A stretch of DNA of 64,000 nt, taken from Sphingobacterium pedocola (lineage in GTDB: Bacteria; Bacteroidota; Bacteroidia; Sphingobacteriales; Sphingobacteriaceae). A program made the position numbers and the translations under genes. Of this stretch, positions 28,200-38,117 are shown piece by piece. The notes beneath the pieces were generated by a model. That model was not told the DNA's origin and did no database searches. It was given only the letters and a program-made list of their open reading frames with translations. The DNA is taken from NCBI RefSeq assembly GCF_015209965.1, contig NZ_MU158690.1, positions 310,854 through 374,853 on the forward strand. The letters run 5' to 3'. Within the stretch, counting starts at the first letter, position 1. Each line of letters opens with the position of its first letter.

Positions 28200-30098
28200 A
28201 TGCAGAAAATAATGAAAAAGATATATTACAAATTCTCGCTATGTATATTGCTGGGTATAGGTATTTCCTCCTGTTCGTTAGATGAGTGGAATCCGTCCAC
28301 CGTAGATGTAGAGACTGCTTATACTAACCGAGGTGGATTCGAAAGTTTAATCAATTACTGTTACGACGGTTTGTATTACTTTTATGGTAAAGTAGATGGT
28401 ATCGGCGCAATGGAAATGGGAACGGATCTGTGGACGAATGTAACAAATACCGAAAGTGGTTTTATTTTATATAACAGTAATATGAATCCACAGTTGGGTA
28501 CCCTGAATACAATATGGGGCGGGATGTACGCAACGGTGAACTATTGTAATACAGCTATCCATTACGCACCTATGGTAGAGGGCTATACAGAAGCAGAACG
28601 TAACGTGAAAGTAGCCGAGGCTCACTTTTTAAGAGGCTGGGCCAATTGGCATTTGGTAGAACAGTTTGGTGGTGTGTCATTGACTACGGTTCCGTCTACG
28701 GAAACGGATCGGGCTAGCCAAAACAACCCGACGCGTTCATCCGAGGAAGAATTTTACAACCTGATTATCTCAGATTTGCAATTTGCTGCAGCGAACTTGC
28801 CGGACAGAACGAGTGCAGAGCGGGGACGTTTGACTAAAAAGGCCGCTTATGCTATGCTCGCGAAAGCATTGCTGCAGCGTACGCGTTTGGGTGATCAGGA
28901 AGAATATGCTCGTTTGGCGCTTGAGGCTGCTGAGGAGCTGATTAATAATGGAGATAAGTACGGAGCAGCCCTTTATGAGTCTGATGCGCAAAGGTCCGGA
29001 TTTGGTAAACTCTGGGACGGAGCAAACAACAAAAACAACACAGAATTTTTGTTTCTGGAGGCTGTAGACCATATAGATGGACGTAATCCGGAGAACTGGA
29101 ATAGAGGGCGAACACGACAGTACTATCTGATGGACGCTAAAACTACTGGAGCTCCTTGGGGTATGCAGGAGAATGATGCTTGGTTAAGCCGAGCGAACAG
29201 TCGAGCTTTTAAACCGACAAAGTATCTGCTAACAGAGATATTTGAACCCGTGGCTGATCCTGCCGATACCCGTTTCAAAGAAAGTTTCTTTTATGCGTAT
29301 TACAATGCAACATGGTCTGATAAAGTGGTCTCTTCGGGTATGGTTAATACATACGGGAAGAATCCAAATCTTGTGGGGCACGTAATTAAAAATACGGCTG
29401 CCACTGGCCAGAGTCAAGTGGAAGGCGGCCGCGCTATCAACCATATGGGATTGGTTAACATGGTAGATAACGATGGCGATGGATGGTTAGATGGACTTTC
29501 CGTTTTTGCGCCAAACTGGACTATGTCAGCAGCTGAAAAAGCCGATCTTCCATTTTGGATTGTAGACCCTGCAGACATGTTTGATGCCGAAGGTAAATGG
29601 GTTGTTGCGGGGAGTAGTGCTAGCGCCATCTACGATCGCGAAGTGTATCCATCTTTGAAGAAATTTTCCAGCCTGGAATGGGTATATGACCGCCAAAACT
29701 GGATGGGTGATATTCCGATTATTCGCTTAGGTGAGGTCTATTTGATAGCAGCCGAGGCAGCACTATTGTCCAGTAACGATGTGAACAAGGCGCAGACCTA
29801 CATTAATACAATTCGTAGAAGAGCTGCTGTGGTGGGTAGACAGAGTGAGATGGAGATTGACGCTAGCGAAGTGACGCTGGATTTTATCCTAGCTGAACGA
29901 GGCCGTGAACTAGTGGGCGAGCAAACACGGTGGTACGATCTCAAGCGTATGGGTAAACTGAATCCTACCTATCTGAGACAGACCAATCCGGAGATCTTAT
30001 TCTTTGATCCCGCAAAACATAGCGTGCGTCCCATACCGCAGCCGTTTTTGGATGCGATCGCTAATCCGACGGAATTCGAGCAAAATGAAAATTATTAA
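28200..30098 (+). CDS. SusD/RagB-family glycan-binding lipoprotein
   Basis: This is a 632-residue surface lipoprotein with a lipobox GISSC (Cys25 from this ATG; a second ATG lies at 28212). It has SusD features: early LDEWNPSTVDVETAY, the helical TPR-like segments around AEAHFLRGWANWHLVEQFGG, then LTKKAAYAMLAKALLQ, and the C-terminal RLGEVYLIAAEAAL and ILAERGRELVGEQTRWYDLKR segments. It sits on the SusC barrel and captures the glycan. Slightly long for the family (usual 500-600). It is the last gene before a strong terminator. Confidence 0.95.
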   Translation: MQKIMKKIYYKFSLCILLGIGISSCSLDEWNPSTVDVETAYTNRGGFESLINYCYDGLYYFYGKVDGIGAMEMGTDLWTNVTNTESGFILYNSNMNPQLGTLNTIWGGMYATVNYCNTAIHYAPMVEGYTEAERNVKVAEAHFLRGWANWHLVEQFGGVSLTTVPSTETDRASQNNPTRSSEEEFYNLIISDLQFAAANLPDRTSAERGRLTKKAAYAMLAKALLQRTRLGDQEEYARLALEAAEELINNGDKYGAALYESDAQRSGFGKLWDGANNKNNTEFLFLEAVDHIDGRNPENWNRGRTRQYYLMDAKTTGAPWGMQENDAWLSRANSRAFKPTKYLLTEIFEPVADPADTRFKESFFYAYYNATWSDKVVSSGMVNTYGKNPNLVGHVIKNTAATGQSQVEGGRAINHMGLVNMVDNDGDGWLDGLSVFAPNWTMSAAEKADLPFWIVDPADMFDAEGKWVVAGSSASAIYDREVYPSLKKFSSLEWVYDRQNWMGDIPIIRLGEVYLIAAEAALLSSNDVNKAQTYINTIRRRAAVVGRQSEMEIDASEVTLDFILAERGRELVGEQTRWYDLKRMGKLNPTYLRQTNPEILFFDPAKHSVRPIPQPFLDAIANPTEFEQNENY

Positions 30099-30120
30099 AA
30101 TGGATTTGCTCAATGGTTAG

Positions 30121-30159
30121 CGACAAGGTCTTCTTTTAGAACAAAAGAAGACCTTGTCG
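30121..30159 (+). terminator. Terminator after susD
   Basis: A perfect 17-base stem (CGACAAGGTCTTCTTTT and its complement) with a 5-base loop (AGAAC) begins 22 bases after the susD stop. It should separate the susCD transcript from the solute-binding-protein operon. Confidence 0.75.
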
Positions 30160-30386
30160 TTGTTATATGGAAATAGTATGGGAAGGGGATATAAAAATTT
30201 GATATATCAGTATTTATACTCAAATAATGTATTTATATTTGAATCATATGATAAGCCTAGTGTAGTAGGTAACACGTGTGTATTTGCCTGCTAAACTTTA
30301 TAACGGATTTAACGCGTTTGTTATGCGATATGTGGTTAGACTGCAGTAGGTTTTGGTCATTTTATTAAAAAATTATAACAGGTTAT

Positions 30387-31553
30387 ATGTCAAATAAAAT
30401 CCAGCTCAAGGGTATAACATGGGGACATTCCCGAGGCTTATTGCCCATGGTTGCTACTGCTCAACGGTTTGAAGAATTACATCCAAATGTAGAGATTATC
30501 TGGAAGAAGCGGACGTTACAGGAGTTTGCCGACAAATCCATCACGCAATTAGCGGAGGAGTATGATTTGTTGGTGATCGATCATCCTTGGACAGGTCATG
30601 CTGCGGCTCTGCGGAAGGTGATTCCCTTTGATTCCGTGCTGACAAAGGAGTTTTTACAAGACCAGAAGGAAAATAGTGTTGGTCAATCATATAGCAGCTA
30701 TAATTTTGAAGGGTTGCAATGGGCTCTCCCGATAGATGCGGCTACGCCGGTAGCGGCTAGTCGGCCAGATTTGCTAGTGCAGTTGGGGGTTGAAGTTCCC
30801 CGAACGTTTTCCGATCTATTGGAATTGGCAAAACAAGGAAGAGTCGCGTTTGCACTGATTCCGATTGATGTATTGATGAGCTTTTATATGTTCTGTTGTT
30901 CACTGGGGGAAAATCCTTGCCTGACTACCGAACGCATCATCAGCGACGAGGTCGGGATTAAAGCGCTAAAGTTATTTAAATCCTTAGCTGACCATGTCGA
31001 TGAGCGTTTTTATAGCAAAAACCCATTTATGGTATATGAGGATATGGTAAACAATGACGACATCGCTTACTGTCCGTTCGCGTACGGTTACTCGAACTAT
31101 TCGCGTGACGGCTATGGACGCAAAGTCTTGCATTTTCACGATCTGGTCGCTTTGGAAGACAACGGACCGATGACAAGTACGCTCGGTGGTGCAGGATTAG
31201 CCATTTCTTCTAATTCGGAGCATATTGAAGTAGCGTCGGAGTATGCCCGTTTTGTGGCATCACCCGAAATACAGGCTACATTATACGTCGAAAATGGGGG
31301 GCAACCTGGCCATTTGAAGGCTTGGAAAAACGAAGAGGTAAATAGACGTACAGCAGATTTCTTTGGAGAAACTTTGCCTACATTGGAACGCGCTTTTCTA
31401 AGACCCAGATATTATGGTCATATGCATTTCCAAGACCATGCTGGGGATGTCGTCGTTGATTATTTAAGAAATGGTGGTGATGAGCTGTCGGTATTATCGA
31501 CGCTGAATACCATGTATAAAGAATCGTTACAATTAGTTGGAAGTAATGAATAA
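30387..31553 (+). CDS. Solute-binding-protein homologue (family 1) without signal peptide
   Basis: This is a 388-residue protein with the fold signature of ABC-type extracellular solute-binding family 1: the start KGITWGHSRGLLPMVATAQRFEELHPNVEI, then YDLLVIDHPW, WALPIDAATPVAASRPDLL and a late STLGGAGLAISSNSEH, then EYARFVASPEIQATLY. The N-terminus enters the first strand directly, with no hydrophobic leader and no lipobox, so it is predicted cytoplasmic. No ABC permease or ATPase gene is in the window. Its stop overlaps the CoA-transferase start by 8 bases. It may bind a small substrate for the enzymes of the operon; no function is established. Confidence 0.8.
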   Translation: MSNKIQLKGITWGHSRGLLPMVATAQRFEELHPNVEIIWKKRTLQEFADKSITQLAEEYDLLVIDHPWTGHAAALRKVIPFDSVLTKEFLQDQKENSVGQSYSSYNFEGLQWALPIDAATPVAASRPDLLVQLGVEVPRTFSDLLELAKQGRVAFALIPIDVLMSFYMFCCSLGENPCLTTERIISDEVGIKALKLFKSLADHVDERFYSKNPFMVYEDMVNNDDIAYCPFAYGYSNYSRDGYGRKVLHFHDLVALEDNGPMTSTLGGAGLAISSNSEHIEVASEYARFVASPEIQATLYVENGGQPGHLKAWKNEEVNRRTADFFGETLPTLERAFLRPRYYGHMHFQDHAGDVVVDYLRNGGDELSVLSTLNTMYKESLQLVGSNE

Positions 31554-32694
31554 ACCGTTAGAAGGCCTGATCGTATTAGAGTTCTCACAGTTTATGGCAG
31601 GGCCAACTGCGGGGCTGCGTTTGGCAGATCTGGGGGCCCGTGTCATTAAAATAGAACGCCCAGGAACCGGCGAGTCAGGAAGACAGATTGCTATTAAAAA
31701 TATATTTGTAGATGATAGTAGCTTGGTATTTCATACGATCAATCGAAATAAGGAGTCCTTTGCCGCAGATTTAAAAAATCCAGAAGATCTGGCGGTCATC
31801 AAAAAATTGGTCAAAAAAGCAGATGTCATTACGCATAATTTCAGACCCGGCATCATGGAAAAGCTTGGTTTGGACTACGAGAACGTACAGCAGATCAACG
31901 ACCGTATTATCTATGCCTTAGTTACCGGTTATGGAAAAGAAGGCCCATGGGCAAAGAAGCCCGGTCAGGATTTGTTGGTGCAATCGATCTCGGGCTTAAC
32001 CTGGCTATCAGGTAGTGAGGGAGATGGACCCGTCCCCTTTGGTTTGGCTGTCATTGATATGTATTGCGCTACTCACTTAACGCAAGGGATATTAGCGGCT
32101 TTGTTGAAGCGTGCCAAAACAAATCGTAGTGTATTGGTGGAAGTCAGTTTGCTGGAGTCTGCGTTAGATATGCAGTTTGAAGTTTTAACTACCTACCTGA
32201 ATGATGGTAACAAATTGCCACAGCGCAGTAAGGTGCGCGGAGCCGGACATGCTTACCTAAGTGCGCCATATGGGGTTTACAAGACGAAAAATAGTTATAT
32301 CGCATTGGCAATGGGCGATGTGAATAAGATGGCTCAGTTGTTAGGTCTTGAAGGTACCCACTATCAGGAACCATCCAAATGGTTCGCATCCCGTGACCAA
32401 ATTTTGGACGAATTGGGCAGGTCCATTGGTCAATGGGATACGCAGGAGCTTGAAAAGTTGTTTGAAGGCAATGGCCTCTGGTGTGCAGCCGTAAGCAACT
32501 ACGAGCAATTTTTTGCAAGCGAAGGGTTGGAAAAATCTAGCATGTTGCAGGATGTGATGCTACAGGATGGTGGATCGTTACAGACGACACGCAGTGTATT
32601 CCATATTGACGGGCATTATCTTTTTAGTGATAAGCCAGCGCCGCGGGTGGGACAGCACAACCAGATTATTGTTAACGATTACTTAAACGATTAG
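31546..32694 (+). CDS. CaiB/BaiF family III CoA-transferase, paralogue 1
   Basis: This is a 382-residue cytoplasmic protein of the formyl-CoA-transferase/CaiB family. It has [25 protein letters not shown] at the start, then [25 protein letters not shown] and GYGKEGPW. At the place of the catalytic aspartate of formyl-CoA transferase (the D of the VSMQDA segment) it has Glu204 (VSLLESA). The ATG at 31546 is chosen over a TTG at 31537; it overlaps the binding-protein stop by 8 bases. Family III enzymes move CoA between carboxylic acids. The next paralogue begins 2 bases after its stop, so a heteromeric enzyme is plausible. Substrate unknown. Confidence 0.87.
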   Translation: MNKPLEGLIVLEFSQFMAGPTAGLRLADLGARVIKIERPGTGESGRQIAIKNIFVDDSSLVFHTINRNKESFAADLKNPEDLAVIKKLVKKADVITHNFRPGIMEKLGLDYENVQQINDRIIYALVTGYGKEGPWAKKPGQDLLVQSISGLTWLSGSEGDGPVPFGLAVIDMYCATHLTQGILAALLKRAKTNRSVLVEVSLLESALDMQFEVLTTYLNDGNKLPQRSKVRGAGHAYLSAPYGVYKTKNSYIALAMGDVNKMAQLLGLEGTHYQEPSKWFASRDQILDELGRSIGQWDTQELEKLFEGNGLWCAAVSNYEQFFASEGLEKSSMLQDVMLQDGGSLQTTRSVFHIDGHYLFSDKPAPRVGQHNQIIVNDYLND

Positions 32695-32696
32695 CT

Positions 32697-33839
32697 ATGT
32701 TACCGCTAGAAAATTATACCGTTGTCGATTTTAGCCAGTTTCTTTCGGGGCCTTTAGCGAGCCTACGCCTAGCTGATCTAGGTGCTCGAGTAATCAAAAT
32801 AGAGAAGCCGGGGACAGGAGATATTTGTAGACAACTGTATACATCAGATACTGTTTTAAATGGAACATCGACCGTGTTTCATGCCATTAACAGAAATAAG
32901 GAAAGTGTTGCGCTAGACCTTAAAAACAACGAGGATCGGAAGACTATTGCTAAATTGGTCGAGAAAGCTGATGTGGTTATTCATAATTTTCGACCTGGTG
33001 TGATGGAACGATTAGGCTTTGACCAAACAAGTGTTCGGGCGATGAATCCTACTGTGGTGTATGCTGAAATCTCTGGATACGGGACAGATGGGCCTTGGTC
33101 GGCGAAACCAGGACAGGACCTATTGTTGCAATCGATGACGGGAATGACCTGGCTAAGCGGGAACGCGGATCAGGGACCAATCCCAATGGGATTGTCGATT
33201 GTTGATATGTTCGCAGGTGCTAATTTGTGCAGCGGCATTTTAGCGTGTCTGTATCGTAAGGTTGTACAGCATATTGGGGCACACGTGCAAGTGAGTATGT
33301 TGGATTCAGCTGTCGATATACAGTTTGAGGCGGTAACCACCTATTACCGCGACGGAGGAAAACTGCCTGAACGTACAGCCATAAGTAATGCGCATGCTTA
33401 CTTAGGTGCTCCCTACGGAATATATAAAACAAAGGATGGTTATTTGGCCTTAGCCATGGGGTCAATTCCCCATCTCGGGAACTTATTGGCTTGCGAAGAA
33501 CTGAAAGCTTTTTCGGACGGCGCACAGGCTTTTGAACAACGTGATGCGATTAAAAGTGTGCTTACCAAGCATTTATGTACACAAGAAACGATATATTGGC
33601 TTGCTATATTAGAGGCAGCAGATATTTGGTGTGCCGACGTGCTGGATTGGAGTAGACTGCTGCAACACGATGGCTTTAAGGTGCTGGAAATGATACAACA
33701 GGTGACCATGGGTGATGGGTTCGTATACGATACTACCCGCTGTCCTATACGAATTGATGGAGAAGTGTTATATTCGGATAAAGGTTCTCCTAAATTGGGG
33801 GAGCATAACCAAAAAATTATAAACGAATTGTATGGCTAA
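32697..33839 (+). CDS. CaiB/BaiF family III CoA-transferase, paralogue 2
   Basis: This is a 380-residue paralogue of the preceding protein, with the same landmarks: [50 protein letters not shown] and GYGTDGPW. The likely catalytic residue is Asp203 in VSMLDSA, matching the family pattern. Similarity to paralogue 1 runs over the full length, which implies an old tandem duplication. Two-subunit CaiB-type enzymes are known, for example the succinyl-CoA:malate transferase of Chloroflexus. Its stop overlaps the second binding-protein start by 8 bases (ATGGCTAA). The carboxylate that receives CoA is not known. Confidence 0.9.
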   Translation: MLPLENYTVVDFSQFLSGPLASLRLADLGARVIKIEKPGTGDICRQLYTSDTVLNGTSTVFHAINRNKESVALDLKNNEDRKTIAKLVEKADVVIHNFRPGVMERLGFDQTSVRAMNPTVVYAEISGYGTDGPWSAKPGQDLLLQSMTGMTWLSGNADQGPIPMGLSIVDMFAGANLCSGILACLYRKVVQHIGAHVQVSMLDSAVDIQFEAVTTYYRDGGKLPERTAISNAHAYLGAPYGIYKTKDGYLALAMGSIPHLGNLLACEELKAFSDGAQAFEQRDAIKSVLTKHLCTQETIYWLAILEAADIWCADVLDWSRLLQHDGFKVLEMIQQVTMGDGFVYDTTRCPIRIDGEVLYSDKGSPKLGEHNQKIINELYG

Positions 33840-35055
33840 ACTGCGCTTTGCTGTTAGAAAATTTGACCCTTTTGAGCAATCTATGCTTAAATTTTGGCAT
33901 CAATATAAGCAACTATATGCGGTAGATGTGGATATCGAATTCGTGCCGTTGGATTTAGAAGAATTATACGATACGCTGTTTGTGAAACGAGGGCTTGATA
34001 ATGGCGATTGGGATCTTGTACATATCAATACCGACTGGATTGCACAGGCTTTTGAACAGGGCGGGTTACATGTTTTAAATGAGGACCTGAATCGTAATCC
34101 TCCTGAGGAATATTCTGAAGCATGGAGCTCAAGCCTGCTGGGATTTCAAAATTTCGAAGGACAGATTGTAGGGCTTCCCTTTCACGATGGTCCAGAATGT
34201 CTGGTGATTCGCAAAGATCTTTTTGAAAGTAAAAAAGAACAACAGCAATTTTTCAATATATATAAGCGGGAACTAGCTGTTCCGAAAACGTGGGAAGATT
34301 TTCTGTTGGTTGCCGACTTTTTTACAAGACCTGCCGACAATTTGTACGGAACTGTTTTTGCCGGTTATCCGGATGGACATAACGCCGTGTTTGACTTCTG
34401 TATACAACTTTGGTCACGAGGAGGAGAACTACTCAATAGTGAGGGAAACGTTAATTTGAATCAGGTAATCGCCGCGGAAGCCTTAGATTTCTATAGAGAC
34501 CTATTTCGTGGTAAGCGCTGTTTGCACCCAAGTTCGGCAGTGTACGAGTCCGTCCAGGCAGGACAGGCTTTTGCAAGGGGAGAGGTCGCGATGATGGTTA
34601 ATTGGTTTGGTTTCGCCTCGTGGGCCCAAATTGATGAGACATCCGCTGTACGAGGTCAAGTAGACATTGCACCTATACCTGCTAATGAAAATGTTGCTGC
34701 ACCTTCACTCAATGTGTACTGGCTGTATGCGATTGCTGAAGGAAGCAACCATAAAGCATTGGCGTACGACTTTATACGTTTTGCAGTCGCTAAAGAGCAG
34801 GATAAAGCGCTATCGCTGGAGGGGGGTGTCGGGTGTCGCTATTCGACCTGGTACGACACCAATATTAATGCCCATATTCCGTTTTACAATAAGCTTGCAG
34901 CATTGCATGAGACAGCTCGTACTTTACCGAGATTGGCCAACTGGCCCGATATTGCACATATAATAGATAAAACCGTGAGCCAAGCCATCACTACTGATGA
35001 CGCGAGTTCGACGTTGTTGGCAGAAGCGCAGGAAAAGATAAATAAGATACACTGA
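33832..35055 (+). CDS. Solute-binding-protein homologue (family 1) without signal peptide, second copy
   Basis: This is a 407-residue protein of the same broad family as the one at 30387, but quite diverged. It starts [23 protein letters not shown], with [37 protein letters not shown] and [20 protein letters not shown], then the [23 protein letters not shown] hinge region. As with the first copy, there is no signal peptide, lipobox or hydrophobic leader. The Met start is fixed by the 8-base overlap with the CoA-transferase gene. Probably a cytoplasmic ligand-binding protein or an enzyme with this fold. An 84-base gap follows. Confidence 0.8.
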   Translation: MAKLRFAVRKFDPFEQSMLKFWHQYKQLYAVDVDIEFVPLDLEELYDTLFVKRGLDNGDWDLVHINTDWIAQAFEQGGLHVLNEDLNRNPPEEYSEAWSSSLLGFQNFEGQIVGLPFHDGPECLVIRKDLFESKKEQQQFFNIYKRELAVPKTWEDFLLVADFFTRPADNLYGTVFAGYPDGHNAVFDFCIQLWSRGGELLNSEGNVNLNQVIAAEALDFYRDLFRGKRCLHPSSAVYESVQAGQAFARGEVAMMVNWFGFASWAQIDETSAVRGQVDIAPIPANENVAAPSLNVYWLYAIAEGSNHKALAYDFIRFAVAKEQDKALSLEGGVGCRYSTWYDTNINAHIPFYNKLAALHETARTLPRLANWPDIAHIIDKTVSQAITTDDASSTLLAEAQEKINKIH

Positions 35056-35139
35056 TGAAATATCTATGGTTAGAATACAGACCACCAATGAATAAAAAAT
35101 GGATATTCCACATCGCCTTTAAAGACAAATTTTACACAT

Positions 35140-36210
35140 ATGAATATTGAATATAAGGCTGTGTTGCCGCAGACTCAATTACCGATCGTGATTATAGGGG
35201 CTGGGGGGATTGTAAAAGATGCACATCTGCCGGCATATAAGAAAGCAGGTTTTGAAGTATACGGTATTGTGAACCGGACAAGGTCGAAAGCGGAGGCATT
35301 AGCTCAAGAGTTTGATATCCCGCACGTGTTTGACACCGTGAGGAACGCTGTGGCACATGCACCGAGTAATGCAGTTTATGATATCACAATCATGCCAAGC
35401 CAGTTTATCGAAACGTTGGAAGCGCTGCCCGACGGGGCGGCAGTATTAATCCAGAAACCTATGGGCGATTATTTTCCTGAATCTAAAGCCATTCTAGAGG
35501 TTTGCCAACGTAAAAATTTGGTCGCTGCGATAAATTGTCAACTTCGTCAAGCTCCATTCGTGAATGCAGCTCGGTGGCTAATTGAACAAGGACACATCGG
35601 TGAATTGTATGATATGGAGGTTCGTGTGACGGTGCAGACGCCATGGGAACTTTTCCCTCATGTGATGGTACACCCACGATTAGAGATTCTTTATCATAGT
35701 GTTCATTACATTGATCTCGTACGTTCCTTTTTAGGAAATCCGGCGAGTATCTACGCGAAGACACTAAGGCATCCAGCCAAGGCGCTTTCCTCCAGTCGGA
35801 CCACACTGTTGTTTGATTATGGCGATACAATGCACGCCGTGGTGAATACCAATCATGATCACGATTTTGGCGCGAGACATCAGGAAAGTTACATCAAATG
35901 GGAAGGTACAAAAGGAGCTGTCAAAGCTAAAATGGGCCTATTAATGAACTACCCAGATGGTGTGCCGGACGCATTTGAATATTGTATTAAAGATGAAAAT
36001 GGGCAGTGCGAATGGGTTAGCTTTCCGATTGAAGGGTCGTGGTTCCCTGATGCGTTTGTCGGTAGCATGGGAAGTTTAATGCGATTCAAGTTGGGTGAAA
36101 TAGACGTTCTGCCCGCTGCAGTGGGGGATGTTATTGATACGATGGCCGTAGTGGAAGCGGCATACCAAAGTAGCGCGGGAGGCGGGCAACCTATCAAATA
36201 CAACGTTTAA
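35140..36210 (+). CDS. Gfo/Idh/MocA family oxidoreductase
   Basis: This is a 356-residue cytoplasmic NAD(P)-dependent dehydrogenase. It has the Rossmann motif VIIGAGGIVKDAHLPAYKKAG at about 17-37, the QKPMG form of the EKP motif (near 108) and the second-domain LEILYHSVHYIDLVRSF, whose His residues sit at the catalytic position of the family. It would oxidise a sugar or cyclitol, perhaps giving a lactone or keto product that is later handled as a CoA ester. It is more diverged from the paralogue at 20953 than a recent copy would be. It belongs to the run of genes between the binding proteins and the FucP-type carrier. Confidence 0.87.
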   Translation: MNIEYKAVLPQTQLPIVIIGAGGIVKDAHLPAYKKAGFEVYGIVNRTRSKAEALAQEFDIPHVFDTVRNAVAHAPSNAVYDITIMPSQFIETLEALPDGAAVLIQKPMGDYFPESKAILEVCQRKNLVAAINCQLRQAPFVNAARWLIEQGHIGELYDMEVRVTVQTPWELFPHVMVHPRLEILYHSVHYIDLVRSFLGNPASIYAKTLRHPAKALSSSRTTLLFDYGDTMHAVVNTNHDHDFGARHQESYIKWEGTKGAVKAKMGLLMNYPDGVPDAFEYCIKDENGQCEWVSFPIEGSWFPDAFVGSMGSLMRFKLGEIDVLPAAVGDVIDTMAVVEAAYQSSAGGGQPIKYNV

Positions 36211-36277
36211 TAAAGAATGAGGACAACAGATTAAAGAACGTAGATGGTCTGATACCTAAATACTAATAGCTAAAAAT

Positions 36278-36724
36278 ATGCATTTCGAATCAATATTTTA
36301 TGAAGATTACACGCTAGAGGATAAACGTGTAACATTGGGAAGAACCATTACGGAGACAGACTTCGTAGTTCACGCAGGACATACAGGCGATTTTTTTCCA
36401 CATCACATGGATGCAGAGTGGTGTAAGACACAGTCTTTTGGACAACGGATCGCGCACGGTACCATGATTTTTGCTATAGGCATTGGTCTTACAGCATCGG
36501 TCATTAATCCGGAAGCTTTTTCCAAAGGCTACGATCGACTCCGTTTTGTGAAACCTGTTTTCATCGGCGACACGATCCACGTGGAAGTTACTATTTCTGA
36601 AAAATCGGAGGCTAAGAATCCGGCATACGGTACCGTGATAGAGCATGTCGAGGTTGTTAACCAGCATGGTCAGGTCGTATTGGTCGCCGATCATATTTTA
36701 CTGGCTAAACGTAAAAATCTCTAA
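36278..36724 (+). CDS. MaoC-like (R)-hydratase
   Basis: This is a 148-residue single hot-dog protein. The hydratase-2 motif (D-x-N-P-x-H) appears as [10 protein letters not shown], with Asp38 and His43 in place of the catalytic pair but Phe40 where Asn is usual. The following [13 protein letters not shown] is typical of MaoC proteins. Such enzymes add water to enoyl-CoA or mesaconyl-type CoA esters, or remove it from 3-hydroxyacyl-CoA. Together with the two CaiB paralogues it implies a CoA-thioester intermediate. It lies 67 bases after the oxidoreductase and 88 before the permease. Confidence 0.87.
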   Translation: MHFESIFYEDYTLEDKRVTLGRTITETDFVVHAGHTGDFFPHHMDAEWCKTQSFGQRIAHGTMIFAIGIGLTASVINPEAFSKGYDRLRFVKPVFIGDTIHVEVTISEKSEAKNPAYGTVIEHVEVVNQHGQVVLVADHILLAKRKNL

Positions 36725-36812
36725 AGGTGCATTTTAATGCTATTTTTGCTATGAATAAAAATATACCCGTCCGGCTTGAGGACGAAAGAACGTCTCTTAA
36801 ATACTAACATAT

Positions 36813-38117
36813 ATGCATATAGATTCGAAAGATAATATCCAGGTTTCCGGTCATTCGGCCAAAAACTATTTGTTCCCCTTCATTTTGGTTGTCAGTTTAT
36901 TCTTTCTTTGGGGAATGGCGCACAATCTAAATGGTGTACTGATCCCTCACCTGAAGAAGGCGTGCCAGCTGGATAATAGCCAATCGGCTTTAGTGGATAC
37001 CTCTGTATTTTTTGCCTATTTTGTGATGGCTCTTCCCGCGGGGTTTTTGTTGCGTAGGGTAGGGTACAAGACTTCAATTGTCATAGGGTTGCTGGCTTTT
37101 TCGATCGGCGCTTTTTTGTTTATTCCTGCTGCGAATGCACGTATGTATGAGTTGTTTCTTGTCGCCTTGTTCATTATTGGTTGTGGGCTGGCTGTCTTAG
37201 AAACAGCAGCAAATCCATATGCAACAATACTCGGACCGCCCGAGTCTGCTACGCAGCGGATCAATCTAGCTGCCTCGTTCAATGGACTGGCAGCCATGTT
37301 GGGGCCTATCTTAGGAACGGTGTTTATTCTTTCGGGTAAAAGTTATACGGCTGCGGAAATGGCTGCGATGGCGGATACGGAACGCTTAGCCTATTTGACT
37401 ACGGAAGCTTCTTCGGTGAAGCTGCCTTATTTTATATTGGGTGCGGTCTTATTGGTGGTCGCCGTTATTTTTATGTTCGTAAAGCTTCCCGAAATTAAGG
37501 AAGCGGAATCTGTAGGCAGTGAAGCAAACCAAAAGAAAAGTCTATTTGCCGTACTCCGCCACAAAAACTTGGCCTTCGCTGTGGTCGCCCAATTTTTCTA
37601 TGTGGGTGCTCAGGTCTGTGTCACAAGTTTTTTCATTATAATGGCGCAACAGGGCGCAGGCGTCGACGAAAAAACTGCTGGATATTACCTTGGCGTATAC
37701 GGATTTCTGTTTATGATAGGCCGATTTATAGGAACCTTCTTGCTAAAATATACAACAGCTCAGCGTTTGCTCGCGATTTATGCTATAGCGACCGTTTTAT
37801 TGGCTTTAGTCGCCGTTATGGGATCGGGAATGGTCGTGCTTTATGCGTTGGGAGGGCTAGGCTTATTTATGTCCATCATGTTTCCTACAATTTTTTCACT
37901 AGGTATTGTCGGTTTGGGTGATGAAACCAAACAGGCTTCGTCTTGGTTGATTATGGCCATTGTCGGCGGTGCCGTGTTTCCTTTTATTATGGGCGGAATT
38001 ATCGATGCTTCTGGTGATAATACACAGTTAGGTTATATCGTGCCGTTCGTTTGTTATTTAGTGATTTTTTGGTACGCTGTTAAAGGGTATAAAGCGCCGG
38101 TGATGTCTAAAAACTAA
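36813..38117 (+). CDS. FucP-family sugar:H+ symporter (MFS)
   Basis: This is a 434-residue protein with about 12 membrane segments. FucP-type features are PFILVVSLFFLWGMAHNLNG near residue 22, then GVLIPHLKKACQL, the conserved acidic site in GCGLAVLETAANPYA (the Glu of LETAANP is essential in the E. coli protein) and GRFIGTFLLKY. It imports a monosaccharide with a proton. Bacteroidota homologues take up fucose, glucose, galactose and others, so the name does not fix the substrate. A clear terminator follows 59 bases later, ending this operon. Confidence 0.9.
   Translation: MHIDSKDNIQVSGHSAKNYLFPFILVVSLFFLWGMAHNLNGVLIPHLKKACQLDNSQSALVDTSVFFAYFVMALPAGFLLRRVGYKTSIVIGLLAFSIGAFLFIPAANARMYELFLVALFIIGCGLAVLETAANPYATILGPPESATQRINLAASFNGLAAMLGPILGTVFILSGKSYTAAEMAAMADTERLAYLTTEASSVKLPYFILGAVLLVVAVIFMFVKLPEIKEAESVGSEANQKKSLFAVLRHKNLAFAVVAQFFYVGAQVCVTSFFIIMAQQGAGVDEKTAGYYLGVYGFLFMIGRFIGTFLLKYTTAQRLLAIYAIATVLLALVAVMGSGMVVLYALGGLGLFMSIMFPTIFSLGIVGLGDETKQASSWLIMAIVGGAVFPFIMGGIIDASGDNTQLGYIVPFVCYLVIFWYAVKGYKAPVMSKN

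Noticed and set aside
30387..35055. A standard ABC importer operon
   Set aside because: Two binding-protein homologues are present but no permease or ATPase gene, and both lack export signals.
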